A stretch of 64,000 nt of DNA from Streptomyces sp. SID12488 (GTDB lineage Bacteria; Actinomycetota; Actinomycetes; Streptomycetales; Streptomycetaceae). Where the stretch lies: NCBI RefSeq assembly GCF_010548275.1, contig NZ_JAAGLT010000007.1, forward strand, positions 62,001 through 126,000. The letters run 5' to 3'. Below the pieces are notes generated by a model. The model saw only the letters and a list, made by a program, of their open reading frames with translations, was not told the DNA's origin and did not search any database. Below, piece by piece: positions 26,112 through 34,144 of the stretch (positions within the stretch are counted from its first letter, which is position 1; the number at the start of each line of letters is the position of its first letter). The position numbers and the translations under genes are program-made.

Positions 26112-27042
26112 GGTAGGCCTGGGGGGTGGTCCCCAGCGACCGTACGAACTGGTGGCGCAGTGCCGCCGAGTTGCCGAACCCGGTGCGCCAGGCGATCGCG
26201 TCCATCGTCTCGTCCGTCGCCTCCAGCAACTGCTGGGCCAGCAGCACGCGTTGCCGCAGGATCCAGCGGTAGGGCGTGGTGCCGGTCTCCTGCTGGAAGC
26301 GGCGGGCGAAGGTGCGGGGCGACATATGGGCGCGCTCGGCGAGCTGCTCGACGGTCACCTCCTCGTCGAGATGGCGCTCCATCCACACCAGCACCTCCCC
26401 GACGGTGTCGCACCGCGACCGTGGCAGGGGCCGCTCGATGTACTGGGCCTGCCCGCCGTCCCGGTGCGGCGGTACGACCATCCGGCGGGCGATGGCGTTG
26501 GCGACCTCGGGCCCGTGCTCCTCGCGGACGAGGTGCAGGCAGGCATCGATCCCGGCGGCCGTACCGGCGGAGGTGATCACCGGCCCCGCGTCGACGTACA
26601 GCACGTCCGGCTCGACCTGGACCTGCGGATAACGCCGGGCCAGCTCGTCGGCGTGCCGCCAGTGCACCGCGCACCGCCGGCCGTCCAGCAGGCCCGCGGC
26701 GGCGAGCACGAAAACCCCGGAACAGACGCTGAGCACCCTGGCCCCGCGCTCCACGGCCCGCCGAAGCGCGTCCAGCAGCTCCGGCGGATACTCCCGGTCC
26801 GTATAGGTCTGCCCGGCCGGTACGGCGATCAGGTCGGCCGTCTCAAGACGCTCCAGCCCGTGTTCCGTACTCACCGAGAAGCCCGCGTGGGTGCTCAGCG
26901 TCGGGCCCTCGGCCGAGGCGACGGCGAAGTCGTACACCGGCAGACCCTCGTCGCTGCGGTCGAGGCCGAAGACCTCGCAGACGACGCCGAGTTCGAAGGG
27001 ATGCACTCCGTCGAGCAGAACCACGGCCACGTTTTCGAGCAT
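26080..27042 (-). CDS. AraC-family regulator with DJ-1/GATase1-like domain (NrdS-like)
   Basis: 320 residues: an N-terminal class I glutamine-amidotransferase-like (DJ-1/PfpI) domain with the nucleophile-elbow region VLSVCSGVFVLAAAG, then two AraC helix-turn-helix motifs (VEQLAERAHMSPRTFARRF and IAWRTGFGNSAALRHQFVR). The ATG at 27042 is preceded by GGAGG; a longer start at 27063 is possible. From its position after the P450 it is the likely orthologue of nrdS, the AraC-like gene of the S. coelicolor nrdABS operon. Here it is separated from nrdAB by about 3.3 kb. Confidence 0.85.
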   Translation of the reverse strand: MLENVAVVLLDGVHPFELGVVCEVFGLDRSDEGLPVYDFAVASAEGPTLSTHAGFSVSTEHGLERLETADLIAVPAGQTYTDREYPPELLDALRRAVERGARVLSVCSGVFVLAAAGLLDGRRCAVHWRHADELARRYPQVQVEPDVLYVDAGPVITSAGTAAGIDACLHLVREEHGPEVANAIARRMVVPPHRDGGQAQYIERPLPRSRCDTVGEVLVWMERHLDEEVTVEQLAERAHMSPRTFARRFQQETGTTPYRWILRQRVLLAQQLLEATDETMDAIAWRTGFGNSAALRHQFVRSLGTTPQAYRRTFKGPEAA

Positions 27043-27129
27043 GCCTCCAGTGTGCCTCGGCATTGGCAGGAAATCGAGGGTGTGCGGCAGTCCTGCCACT
27101 GACGGTCAGGAGCATTCGGCACGAGACTA

Positions 27130-27357
27130 ATGTCCATGAACACAGCAACGGACAACATCGTCGGAATCCTCGTCGTCGTCGCGGTCTTCGTGACCCTCGC
27201 TCTCCCGGCCCTGATCGGCCTGGCGCGCGACCGGCGCATCGACCGCCAGCTCCGCGAGGCCCAGCGGTCTCGTCGGGAGGTCGAGCGAATCGGCCCCACG
27301 GCGCTCCCCGCACGGCGGCAGCGCTACTTCACCACCACGGTGACCCCCCACTCCTGA
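27130..27357 (+). CDS. Small single-pass membrane protein
   Basis: 75 residues with one hydrophobic helix (residues 9-31, IVGILVVVAVFVTLALPALIG) followed by a charged, arginine-rich cytoplasmic tail with coiled-coil character (RRIDRQLREAQRSRREVER). No known domain. It is divergent from the AraC-type gene, and its 3' end overlaps the convergent lipoprotein gene by 34 bases. Confidence 0.55.
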   Translation: MSMNTATDNIVGILVVVAVFVTLALPALIGLARDRRIDRQLREAQRSRREVERIGPTALPARRQRYFTTTVTPHS

Positions 27358-27827
27358 ATCCCCCGGCACGAGACCTGGCCGGTCCGGGCGGCGCACAGTG
27401 GCCGCGTGGACTCCAGCCGGGTCCTGCCTGCCGATACGGCCTTGAAGGCGGCGCTCGCGTCGCCGGGTAGCAGGACGACCCCGCTGTTGGTGGCCGCCAG
27501 ACCGGGACCGCTCAGGGTGACCGGTTTCCAGGGCCGCTCGGAGGTTCCGTCCAGGCTGACACGGACCGTGTCGCCCACCGCCAGACACACCGTGAGGCCG
27601 CTGTCGCGGGCGCCGAGCGTCGTCACTGCCTTACAGCCCGCGGAACTCGGCGTCGGGCTCGTCGGGTTCGTGGTGGAGGTGGGAGTGGGGGAGGGGGCGG
27701 ACGACACGTTGTTGCCGCCTTCCTTGCCGCTGTCGGTCCGGTCGGCGCAGCCTGCGACGCCGAGTGCGAGTGTGAGTGCCACGAGGGCGCGGACGGGGGT
27801 CGTGCGGCGGCGGATCTTTCGGTACAT
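27324..27827 (-). CDS. Putative secreted lipoprotein
   Basis: 167 residues with a basic N-terminus, hydrophobic stretch and lipobox LGVAGC (Cys near residue 27), so it is probably lipidated and anchored outside. A Ser/Pro/Thr-rich linker (SAPSPTPTSTTNPTS) follows, then a beta-rich domain of about 105 residues with four cysteines that could form two disulphides. No family recognised. The start at 27827 was chosen because the signal peptide begins there; GGAGG lies upstream (complement near 27834). It overlaps a convergent gene at its 3' end. Confidence 0.75.
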   Translation of the reverse strand: MYRKIRRRTTPVRALVALTLALGVAGCADRTDSGKEGGNNVSSAPSPTPTSTTNPTSPTPSSAGCKAVTTLGARDSGLTVCLAVGDTVRVSLDGTSERPWKPVTLSGPGLAATNSGVVLLPGDASAAFKAVSAGRTRLESTRPLCAARTGQVSCRGIQEWGVTVVVK

Positions 27828-27955
27828 GGGTGGGCCTCCTCTTCTCTCCGACGTGTCACCCGCACGTCCGGATCCCACACCTGGTCCCACAGCTGATCCC
27901 ACACCGGAGCCCCGGCCGCGAAGGCGGCGGCCGGGGCTCCGGTGTGGGGCGGTGG

Positions 27956-30025
27956 TCAGCTGGTCGTGACGGCGGTGTCGTCGAGAACGAAGCTGGTCTG
28001 GAGCGAGGAGTCCTCGACACCGCTGAACTTCAGGGTGACGGTGGTGCCCGCGTACGAGGACAGGTCGAAGGACTTCTGGGCGTAGCCCGAGGCGGCGTTG
28101 ATGTTCGAGTACGTCGCCAGGGTGGTCGAGCCGGCGGTGACCGTCAGCTTGTCGTAGGCGGTGCTCGTGGAGGTCTCCTTGGTGTCGACGTGCAGGTAGA
28201 AGGTGAAGGTGGCCTTGCAGCCGCTGGGCACGGTCACCGACTGGGACAGCGTGTCGGTGTGCGCGGAGCCGTAACCGTCCAGCCAGGCGTAGTACGAGCC
28301 GGCGTGCGCCGCCTCACTGGTGGAGTTGCCGATGACGCTGGTGGAGGCGGTCCAGGTGGTGTTGCCCGACTCGAAGCCGGGGTTGCCGAGCAGCTGGGCC
28401 GAGGTGCAGGTGCTGCTGCTCGACCCGACGGTCCAGCTGAAGGAGGCGGAGCCGGAGGCGCCGGTGCTGTCGCTCGCGGTCACGGTGACCTGGTACGTGC
28501 CCGCGGTGGACGCCGTACCGGAGATCAGGCCGGTCGAGCCGCTGATCGACAGCCCGGTCGGCAGGCCGCTCGCGCTGTAGGTGAGGGTCGCCGACGCACT
28601 GTCGGTCGCGCTGATCTGCAGGCTGACCGCACTGCCGGTCGTGGTCGACCTACTGCCCGGGTTGGTGACGGTCACCGTGTTGCCGGTGCTGGTTCCCGAG
28701 GTGAAGGCGGTGGTGCCGTTGGGGGTGCCCCAGCCGGTCGGACCGTCGTAGCCGGTGGCCGCGGTGCAGAAGTACGAGGTGGTGCAGGAGCCGTTGTTGC
28801 CGCTGGTGACGTCGTACAGGTTGCTCGTGTGGCTGTAGGGGTACTTCGCCGGGTAGTCACTGGAACCCGGGGTGCCGGCCAGCGCGTACACGCCCGCGAT
28901 GATCGGCGCCGAGGCGCTCGTGCCACCGTAGACGGCCCAGCCGGAGCCGCCGTAGGTGTCGTAGACGGCCACACCGGTGGCGGGGTCGGCGACGGCGGAG
29001 ACGTCCGCCTCCATGCGCTTGGTGCACCCGGTGTCGGTCTGCCAGCTCGGCTTGGGATCGTACGCCGAGCAGCCGGAGCCGGTCCCCTCCGTGCTGCTGG
29101 TCTTCCACACGGACTCGGTCCAGCCGCGGGAGTTGGAGGACGTGGAGAGGGCGGTGCCGCCGACGGCGGTCACGTACTGGGAGGTTGCCGGGTACTCGGC
29201 GCCGTACGCGCTGTCACCCGAGCTGACCGTGATCGCGACACCGGGGTGCTTGAAGTAGGAGGTGTCCTCGGTCGTCTGGGAGGACGCCTCGTCGCCGCCC
29301 CAGCTGTTGGACACGAACTTCGCGCCGAGCGCCACGGCCTCGTTCTCGGCGGTGCCGAGGTCGGAGTCGGTGGCGGAGCTGGCCTCGACGAGGATGATGC
29401 TGCAGTTGGGGCAGACGGCGCTGACCATGTCGAGGTCGAGCGCCTCCTCGCCGGCCCAACCCGTGTCGTTGGTCGGCAGCGAGGTCGTCGAACCGGTCTG
29501 GCTGACCTGCTTGAAGCAGCCGCTGGCCTTGGTGCAGGCGGACAGGCCGTACGTCGAACGGTAAGTGGCCAGGTCCGCCTCGGCGTTGGGGTCGTTGTAC
29601 GCGTCGACGATGGCAACGGTCAGGCCGGAGCCGCCCGTTGACGGGAGGTTGTAGGCGCTGTGCAGGTTGGCCGGGCTGAGCCCGGACGGCGCGGCGGCAG
29701 CGGCTGCTGCGGCCAGCCGCTGCTTGATGTCGGTCCGGCGCTGGGCGAAACAGGACACGTGACCGGGCTCGGCGGTGGCGCAGAGATGCGTGGTCGGCAC
29801 CTTCTGGCCGGCCTTGCCGGTCGAGTGGAACGTCTGCCGGTCCGGGGAGGTGAGGGCCTTGGAGTTCTGGGTGACCCGGGAGTTGCTCGCGGCTGCGTGC
29901 GCTACGGGCGCCGCGTGCGCCGGCGCCGCGACGAGCCCGGCGAGGCTGAGGGCCAGGGCGGGGGTGGCCGCGACCAGCAGTCTTCGCAGGCTCCGTCTGG
30001 GCTTACCGGTGGGTGACTTACGCAT
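27956..30025 (-). CDS. Secreted S53 (sedolisin-like) peptidase with C-terminal modules
   Basis: 689 residues. A signal peptide (cleavage near APAHA-AP) is followed by a short propeptide-like segment. The peptidase domain has the Glu and Asp of the sedolisin triad in [14 protein letters not shown] and the Ser in [19 protein letters not shown] supplies the oxyanion region. A putative immunoglobulin-like module ([15 protein letters not shown]) and a C-terminal beta-sandwich ([15 protein letters not shown]), as in carbohydrate-binding or convertase-like modules, follow. The start is ATG 30025. It stands between nrdS-like and nrdB genes and looks like an insertion into that locus. Confidence 0.85.
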   Translation of the reverse strand: MRKSPTGKPRRSLRRLLVAATPALALSLAGLVAAPAHAAPVAHAAASNSRVTQNSKALTSPDRQTFHSTGKAGQKVPTTHLCATAEPGHVSCFAQRRTDIKQRLAAAAAAAAPSGLSPANLHSAYNLPSTGGSGLTVAIVDAYNDPNAEADLATYRSTYGLSACTKASGCFKQVSQTGSTTSLPTNDTGWAGEEALDLDMVSAVCPNCSIILVEASSATDSDLGTAENEAVALGAKFVSNSWGGDEASSQTTEDTSYFKHPGVAITVSSGDSAYGAEYPATSQYVTAVGGTALSTSSNSRGWTESVWKTSSTEGTGSGCSAYDPKPSWQTDTGCTKRMEADVSAVADPATGVAVYDTYGGSGWAVYGGTSASAPIIAGVYALAGTPGSSDYPAKYPYSHTSNLYDVTSGNNGSCTTSYFCTAATGYDGPTGWGTPNGTTAFTSGTSTGNTVTVTNPGSRSTTTGSAVSLQISATDSASATLTYSASGLPTGLSISGSTGLISGTASTAGTYQVTVTASDSTGASGSASFSWTVGSSSSTCTSAQLLGNPGFESGNTTWTASTSVIGNSTSEAAHAGSYYAWLDGYGSAHTDTLSQSVTVPSGCKATFTFYLHVDTKETSTSTAYDKLTVTAGSTTLATYSNINAASGYAQKSFDLSSYAGTTVTLKFSGVEDSSLQTSFVLDDTAVTTS

Positions 30026-30280
30026 GGGGTACTGCCTCCGTCGCTGGAGTGGGGTTCTCGACGCTGATGGCAGGCCTGTGACGCGCGTAGCGGCAGCAGT
30101 GCGCGTTATCGTCAGGGGCATGACACTTTGGACGTTCCGTGATGCCGTTGTGCGCATGACAGGATGGCCAGAAAGTAGCCGGGGCCGACAAGACCGGAAC
30201 AGATGCGCCGGAAGAACTTTGCCGCTCCATAGGAGGTCCATGGACGGTGGATGGACGATCCATGGACGAGGCCTCGTAGT
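30026..30280. other. Non-coding region upstream of the S53 peptidase gene
   Basis: No ORF with coding character is visible. It must contain the peptidase promoter. Near 30237-30266 the palindrome TCCATGGA occurs twice, 22 bases apart, within a GGACG-rich stretch; this could be an operator but no known regulator is indicated. Confidence 0.4.
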
Positions 30281-30322
30281 TGATGGGGCCGGGCTTACCG
30301 TTCGGTAAGCCCGGCCCCATCA
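30281..30322 (-). terminator. 20-bp perfect hairpin terminator of nrdAB
   Basis: Arms 30281-30300 and 30303-30322 are exact reverse complements, with a 2-base centre that in practice opens to a larger loop. It lies 11 bases beyond the nrdB stop (stop codon 30334-30336). Its strength suggests that nrdAB transcription ends here and does not reach the NrdS-like gene. Confidence 0.88.
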
Positions 30323-30333
30323 GTGACGGACCG

Positions 30334-31353
30334 TCAGAAATCCTCGTCGAGGTCGACCGTGCCCTCCACGGCCACCTGGTAGGCCGACGGGCGGCGCTCG
30401 AAGAAGTTGGTCAGCTCCTGGACGCCCTGCAACTCCATGAAGGAGAAGGGGTTCTCGGAGCCGTACACCGGCGCGAAGCCCAGGCGGGCCAGCCGCTGGT
30501 CGGCGACACACTCCAGGTACTGCCGCATCGACTCGGTGTTCATGCCCGGCAGACCCTCACCGCACAGGTCCCGGCCGAACTGGAGTTCCGCCTCGACCGC
30601 CTCCCGCATCATGTCGGTCACCTGCTGCTGAAGCTGGTCGTCGAACAGCTCAGGCTCCTCCTTGCGGACGGTGTCGACCACCTCGAACGCGAAGCTCATG
30701 TGCATGGTCTCGTCCCGGAACACCCAGTTCGTGCCGGTGGCCAGGCCGTGCAGGAGACCCCGGCTGCGGAACCAGTAGACGTACGCGAAGGCCCCGTAGA
30801 AGAACAGGCCCTCGATGCACGCGGCGAAGCAGATCAGGTTGAGGAGGAAGCGGCGGCGGTCGGCCTTGGTCTCCAGCCGGTCGAGCTTCTCCACCTCGTT
30901 GATCCACCGGAAGCAGAACTCGGCCTTCTCGCGGATCGACGGGATGTTCTCCACCGCGTCGAAGGCAGCCGCCCTGTCCGCCGGGTCGGGGAGGTAGGTG
31001 TCGAGGAGCGTCAGATAGAACTGGACGTGCACGGCCTCCTCGAACAACTGGCGGCTCAGATACAGCCGCGCCTCCGGGGAGTTGATGTGCTTGTAGAGCG
31101 TGAGCACCAGGTTGTTCGAGACGATCGAGTCGCCCGTCGCGAAGAACGCGACCAGCCGACCGATCATGTGCTGCTCACCCTCGGACAGCTTCGCCAGGTC
31201 GGAGACGTCCGAGTGGAGGTCGACCTCCTCGACGGTCCAGGTGTTCTTGATGGCGTCCCGGTAGCGCTCGTAGAAGTCCGGGTAGCGCATGGGGCGGAGA
31301 GTCAGCTCGAAGCCCGGGTCGAGCAAATTCTTCTCGGAGTGGGTGGAACTCAT
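30334..31353 (-). CDS. nrdB: Ribonucleotide reductase class Ia, beta subunit
   Basis: The radical-generating subunit. The di-iron and radical residues are recognisable: Asp in ATGDSIVSNN, then EEAVHVQFY, where the E-x-x-H-x-x-x-Y pattern gives two ligands and the tyrosyl radical site, and later ligands in ETMHMSF. The C-terminus is acidic (TVDLDEDF), the tail that docks on NrdA. 339 residues. Its ATG overlaps the nrdA stop (TAATG), so the two subunits are translated in a coupled way. Confidence 0.95.
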   Translation of the reverse strand: MSSTHSEKNLLDPGFELTLRPMRYPDFYERYRDAIKNTWTVEEVDLHSDVSDLAKLSEGEQHMIGRLVAFFATGDSIVSNNLVLTLYKHINSPEARLYLSRQLFEEAVHVQFYLTLLDTYLPDPADRAAAFDAVENIPSIREKAEFCFRWINEVEKLDRLETKADRRRFLLNLICFAACIEGLFFYGAFAYVYWFRSRGLLHGLATGTNWVFRDETMHMSFAFEVVDTVRKEEPELFDDQLQQQVTDMMREAVEAELQFGRDLCGEGLPGMNTESMRQYLECVADQRLARLGFAPVYGSENPFSFMELQGVQELTNFFERRPSAYQVAVEGTVDLDEDF

Positions 31354-33731
31354 TACTGGCAGGCCTCGCAGGACTCGGGGTTTTCCAGGGAGCAGGCGAC
31401 GGCGTCGGGGTCGGCGGCCTGCTGGACGGGGACGGTCTTCTCCGGCTGAGCCTGCGCGGCGCGGGCGATGCGGGTCGCCGGACGGGAGCGCAGGTAGTAC
31501 GTCGTCTTCAGGCCCGACTTCCAGGCGTACGCGTACATCGAGGAGAGCTTGCCGATGGTCGGCGTCTCCAGGAACAGGTTCAGGGACTGCGACTGGTCCA
31601 GGAACGGCGTCCGGGCGGCGGCCATGTCGATCAGCCCGCGCTGTGGGATCTCCCACGCCGTGCGGTAGAGGGCGCGTACGTCGGCCGGGATCCAGGCGAA
31701 GTCCTGCACCGAGCCGTTCGACTCGCGCAGCGCCTCCCGGGTGCGGGCGTCCCACACGCCGAGGTCCTTCAGCTCCTTCACCAGATACGAGTTGACCTGG
31801 AGGAACTCGCCGGACAGCGTCTCGCGCTTGAACAGGTTGGAGACCTGCGGCTCGATGCACTCGTACACGCCGGCGATCGAGGCGATGGTGGCGGTGGGCG
31901 CGATCGCCAGGAGCAGGGAGTTGCGCATCCCTGTCGCGGCGATACGTTCCCGCAGCGCCGACCAGCGCTCGGGCCAGGTCAGCTCGACGTCGTAGTGGTC
32001 GGGGTGGAGCACACCACGGGCCGTACGGGTCTTCTCCCAGGCCGGCAGCGGGCCGCCCCGCTCGGCGAGGTCGGCGGAAGCCTCGTACGCGGCGAGCATG
32101 ATCCGCTCGGCGATGCGCGTGGAGAGGGCCTTCGCCTCGGGCGAGTCGAAGGGGACGCGCAGCTTGAAGAAGACGTCCTGGAGGCCCATCGCGCCCAGGC
32201 CGACCGGGCGCCACCGCGCGTTCGAGCGGCCCGCCTGCTCGGTCGGGTAGAAGTTGATGTCGACGACCCGGTCGAGGAAGGTGACGGCGGTACGGACCGT
32301 CTCGTCCAGCCGCTCCCAGTCGATGTCACCGACGACGGTGTCGACAAAGGCACCCAGGTTCACCGAGCCCAGGTTGCAGACCGCGGTCTCTCCGTCGTCC
32401 GTGACCTCCAGGATCTCGGTGCACAGGTTCGAGGAGTGGACGACACTGCCCGGCTCGGCCGTCTGGTTGGCGGTGCGGTTGGCGGCGTCCTTGAAGGTCA
32501 TCCAGCCTTGGCCGGTCTGCGCGAGCGTACGCATCATGCGGCCGTACAGATCGCGGGCCGGGATGGTCTTGCGGGCGAGCCCGGCCTCTTCGGCCAAGCG
32601 GTAGGCGGCGTCGAACTCGTCGCCCCACAGGTCGACCAGTTCGGGCACGTCGGAGGGGGAGAAGAGCGACCAGAGCGCGTCCGCGTTCACCCGGCGCATG
32701 AACTCGTCCGGGATCCAGTGCGCGAGGTTCAGGTTGTGCGTACGGCGGGCGTCCTCACCCGTGTTGTCGCGCAGCTCCAGGAACTCCTCGATGTCGGAGT
32801 GCCAGGTCTCCAGGTACACCGCGGCGGCACCCTTGCGCCGGCCGCCCTGGTTCACGGCGGCGACGGAGGCGTCCAGCGTCTTCAGGAACGGCACGATGCC
32901 GTTGGAGTGCCCGTTGGTGCCGCGGATCAGCGAACCGCGGCTGCGGATCCGGGAGTACGACAGCCCGATGCCACCGGCGTGCTTCGAGAGGCGGGCGACC
33001 TGGTGGTAGCGGTCGTAGATGGAGTCCAGCTCGTCGACGGGCGAGTCGAGGAGGTAGCAGGACGACATCTGGGGGTGCCGGGTACCGGAGTTGAAGAGGG
33101 TGGGGGAGGAGGGCAGGTAGTCGAGGCGGCTCATCAGCCGGTAGAGCGCGGCGACTTCGTCCAGCGCCCGAGACGTGTCGTCCTCGGCGAGACCGCTCGC
33201 CACGCGCAGCATGAAGTGCTGGGGCGTCTCGATGACCCGGCGCGTGATCGGGTGGCGCAGGAGGTACCGGCTGTGGAGGGTGCGCAGCCCGAAGTAACCG
33301 AAGCGGTCGTCGCCCTCGACGTCGATCAGGGTGTTCAGACGGTCAGTGTGCAGCCGTACGAACTCGGCCGTGCGGTCGGCGATCAGGCCCTCCCGGTGGC
33401 CGACCGCGACCGACTCGGAGAAGGACGTGACGCCCTGCGAGGCGGCTTCCGCGGCGATGGTGACGGTCAGCAGCCGGGCGGCCAGCCGGGAGTAGGCGGG
33501 GTCCTCGGAGATGACGCGGGCCGCGGCCTCGGTGGCCAGCTCGCGCAGCTCCGACACGTCGGCCCGCGCGGACCGGCCGCGCAGCGCGGCGGCGGCGACC
33601 CGGCCGGGGTCGGCGTCGGGAAGGTCGGCGGTCAGCTCGGTCAGTATCCGCAGTAGCGCGGTACCGGGACCGTCCGTCTCCACCGGGGCCACTCGGGTCG
33701 CTGAAGCCGGTTCGGCTGGCGCGATGGTCAC
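31353..33731 (-). CDS. nrdA: Ribonucleotide reductase class Ia, alpha subunit
   Basis: Reduces ribonucleoside diphosphates. The active-site cysteines are visible in HPQMSSCYLL and in NLCTEILEV (N-x-C-x-E), and the redox-shuttle pair is at the very C-terminus (SCEACQ). 792 residues from the GTG at 33731, with GGGAGAG 7 bases upstream. The N-terminus lacks a recognisable ATP-cone: residues 1-20 are alanine/proline-rich and lead directly into the NrdA N-terminal helical domain. It is the first gene of the operon and sits behind a cobalamin riboswitch. Confidence 0.95.
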   Translation of the reverse strand: MTIAPAEPASATRVAPVETDGPGTALLRILTELTADLPDADPGRVAAAALRGRSARADVSELRELATEAAARVISEDPAYSRLAARLLTVTIAAEAASQGVTSFSESVAVGHREGLIADRTAEFVRLHTDRLNTLIDVEGDDRFGYFGLRTLHSRYLLRHPITRRVIETPQHFMLRVASGLAEDDTSRALDEVAALYRLMSRLDYLPSSPTLFNSGTRHPQMSSCYLLDSPVDELDSIYDRYHQVARLSKHAGGIGLSYSRIRSRGSLIRGTNGHSNGIVPFLKTLDASVAAVNQGGRRKGAAAVYLETWHSDIEEFLELRDNTGEDARRTHNLNLAHWIPDEFMRRVNADALWSLFSPSDVPELVDLWGDEFDAAYRLAEEAGLARKTIPARDLYGRMMRTLAQTGQGWMTFKDAANRTANQTAEPGSVVHSSNLCTEILEVTDDGETAVCNLGSVNLGAFVDTVVGDIDWERLDETVRTAVTFLDRVVDINFYPTEQAGRSNARWRPVGLGAMGLQDVFFKLRVPFDSPEAKALSTRIAERIMLAAYEASADLAERGGPLPAWEKTRTARGVLHPDHYDVELTWPERWSALRERIAATGMRNSLLLAIAPTATIASIAGVYECIEPQVSNLFKRETLSGEFLQVNSYLVKELKDLGVWDARTREALRESNGSVQDFAWIPADVRALYRTAWEIPQRGLIDMAAARTPFLDQSQSLNLFLETPTIGKLSSMYAYAWKSGLKTTYYLRSRPATRIARAAQAQPEKTVPVQQAADPDAVACSLENPESCEACQ

Positions 33732-33794
33732 GTGGGGGCTCTCCCTCGCTCGGCACGGGGCCTTGCGGAGGGCAGCGGGGCACACGGACGCCTT

Positions 33795-33972
33795 ACGGGT
33801 ACGCGCGCGTCCACCGGCCCACTCCACGAGGCCCGGACGTCGGGCGCCCGGACCGGTCGGCCGGGCGCGCTGTCGACAGGTCCTCGGACTGGACACGCGC
33901 ACAAACGTGCACGAGTACACCGTTGCGGGACAGTTCCGGATTCGCACCGGATTCCCCTGCGGCGACAGCGAG
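33795..33972 (-). promoter_or_regulatory. Cobalamin (B12) riboswitch upstream of nrdAB
   Basis: On the minus strand the conserved core of the B12 aptamer is complete. GGGGAATCCGGTGCGAATCC and ACTGTCCCGCAACGGTG lie within 33918-33960, and CAGTCCGAGGACCTG, the following conserved element, at 33877-33891. In Streptomyces this element represses class Ia reductase when adenosylcobalamin is available, leaving the B12-dependent class II enzyme NrdJ to work. The limits given are approximate; the expression platform lies between about 33740 and 33870. Confidence 0.92.
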
Positions 33973-33979
33973 CATGAGC

Positions 33980-34023
33980 ATACATCTTGTGTCGGGCCCC
34001 GGAAGCACCCCCACATGTTGTGT
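33980..34023 (-). promoter_or_regulatory. Two NrdR-like boxes in the nrdAB promoter
   Basis: Two similar sites, at 33980-33992 (complement ACACAAGATGTAT) and 34011-34023 (complement ACACAACATGTGG), lie exactly 31 bases apart. This matches the paired NrdR-box arrangement of bacterial reductase promoters. A TATGCT just downstream could be the -10 element. NrdR represses reductase genes when ATP/dATP signals are high. Confidence 0.72.
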
Positions 34024-34044
34024 CGAACGGTGAGTTGGGCGCAC

Positions 34045-34126
34045 TTAAGGGGCGCGGGGCTGTATCGATGTGCGGCTCCGCCGCGCGGGCGCGACAAGCC
34101 CCCACCGGGCCCGCAGACGAAGAACC
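34045..34126. repeat. Dispersed intergenic repeat, family 1, copy C
   Basis: Contains AAGGGGCGCGGGGCTGTATC, TGCGGCTCCGCCGCGCGGGC and GCGACAAGCCCCCACCGGG, the same modules as copies A, D and E. It lies between the mctP stop codon and the nrdAB promoter. Confidence 0.65.
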
Positions 34127-34144
34127 GCGGACCCGGCGGAGCCC

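Noticed and set aside
27776..29641. Long plus-strand open frame opposite the S53 peptidase gene
   Set aside because: It is antisense to a gene with clear catalytic motifs and signal peptide; its translation is Gly/Arg/Val-rich, typical of high-GC shadow frames, and it has no ribosome site.
31995..33656. Long plus-strand open frame opposite nrdA
   Set aside because: It mirrors nrdA codon positions and has a low-complexity composition; nrdA has the complete reductase motifs.
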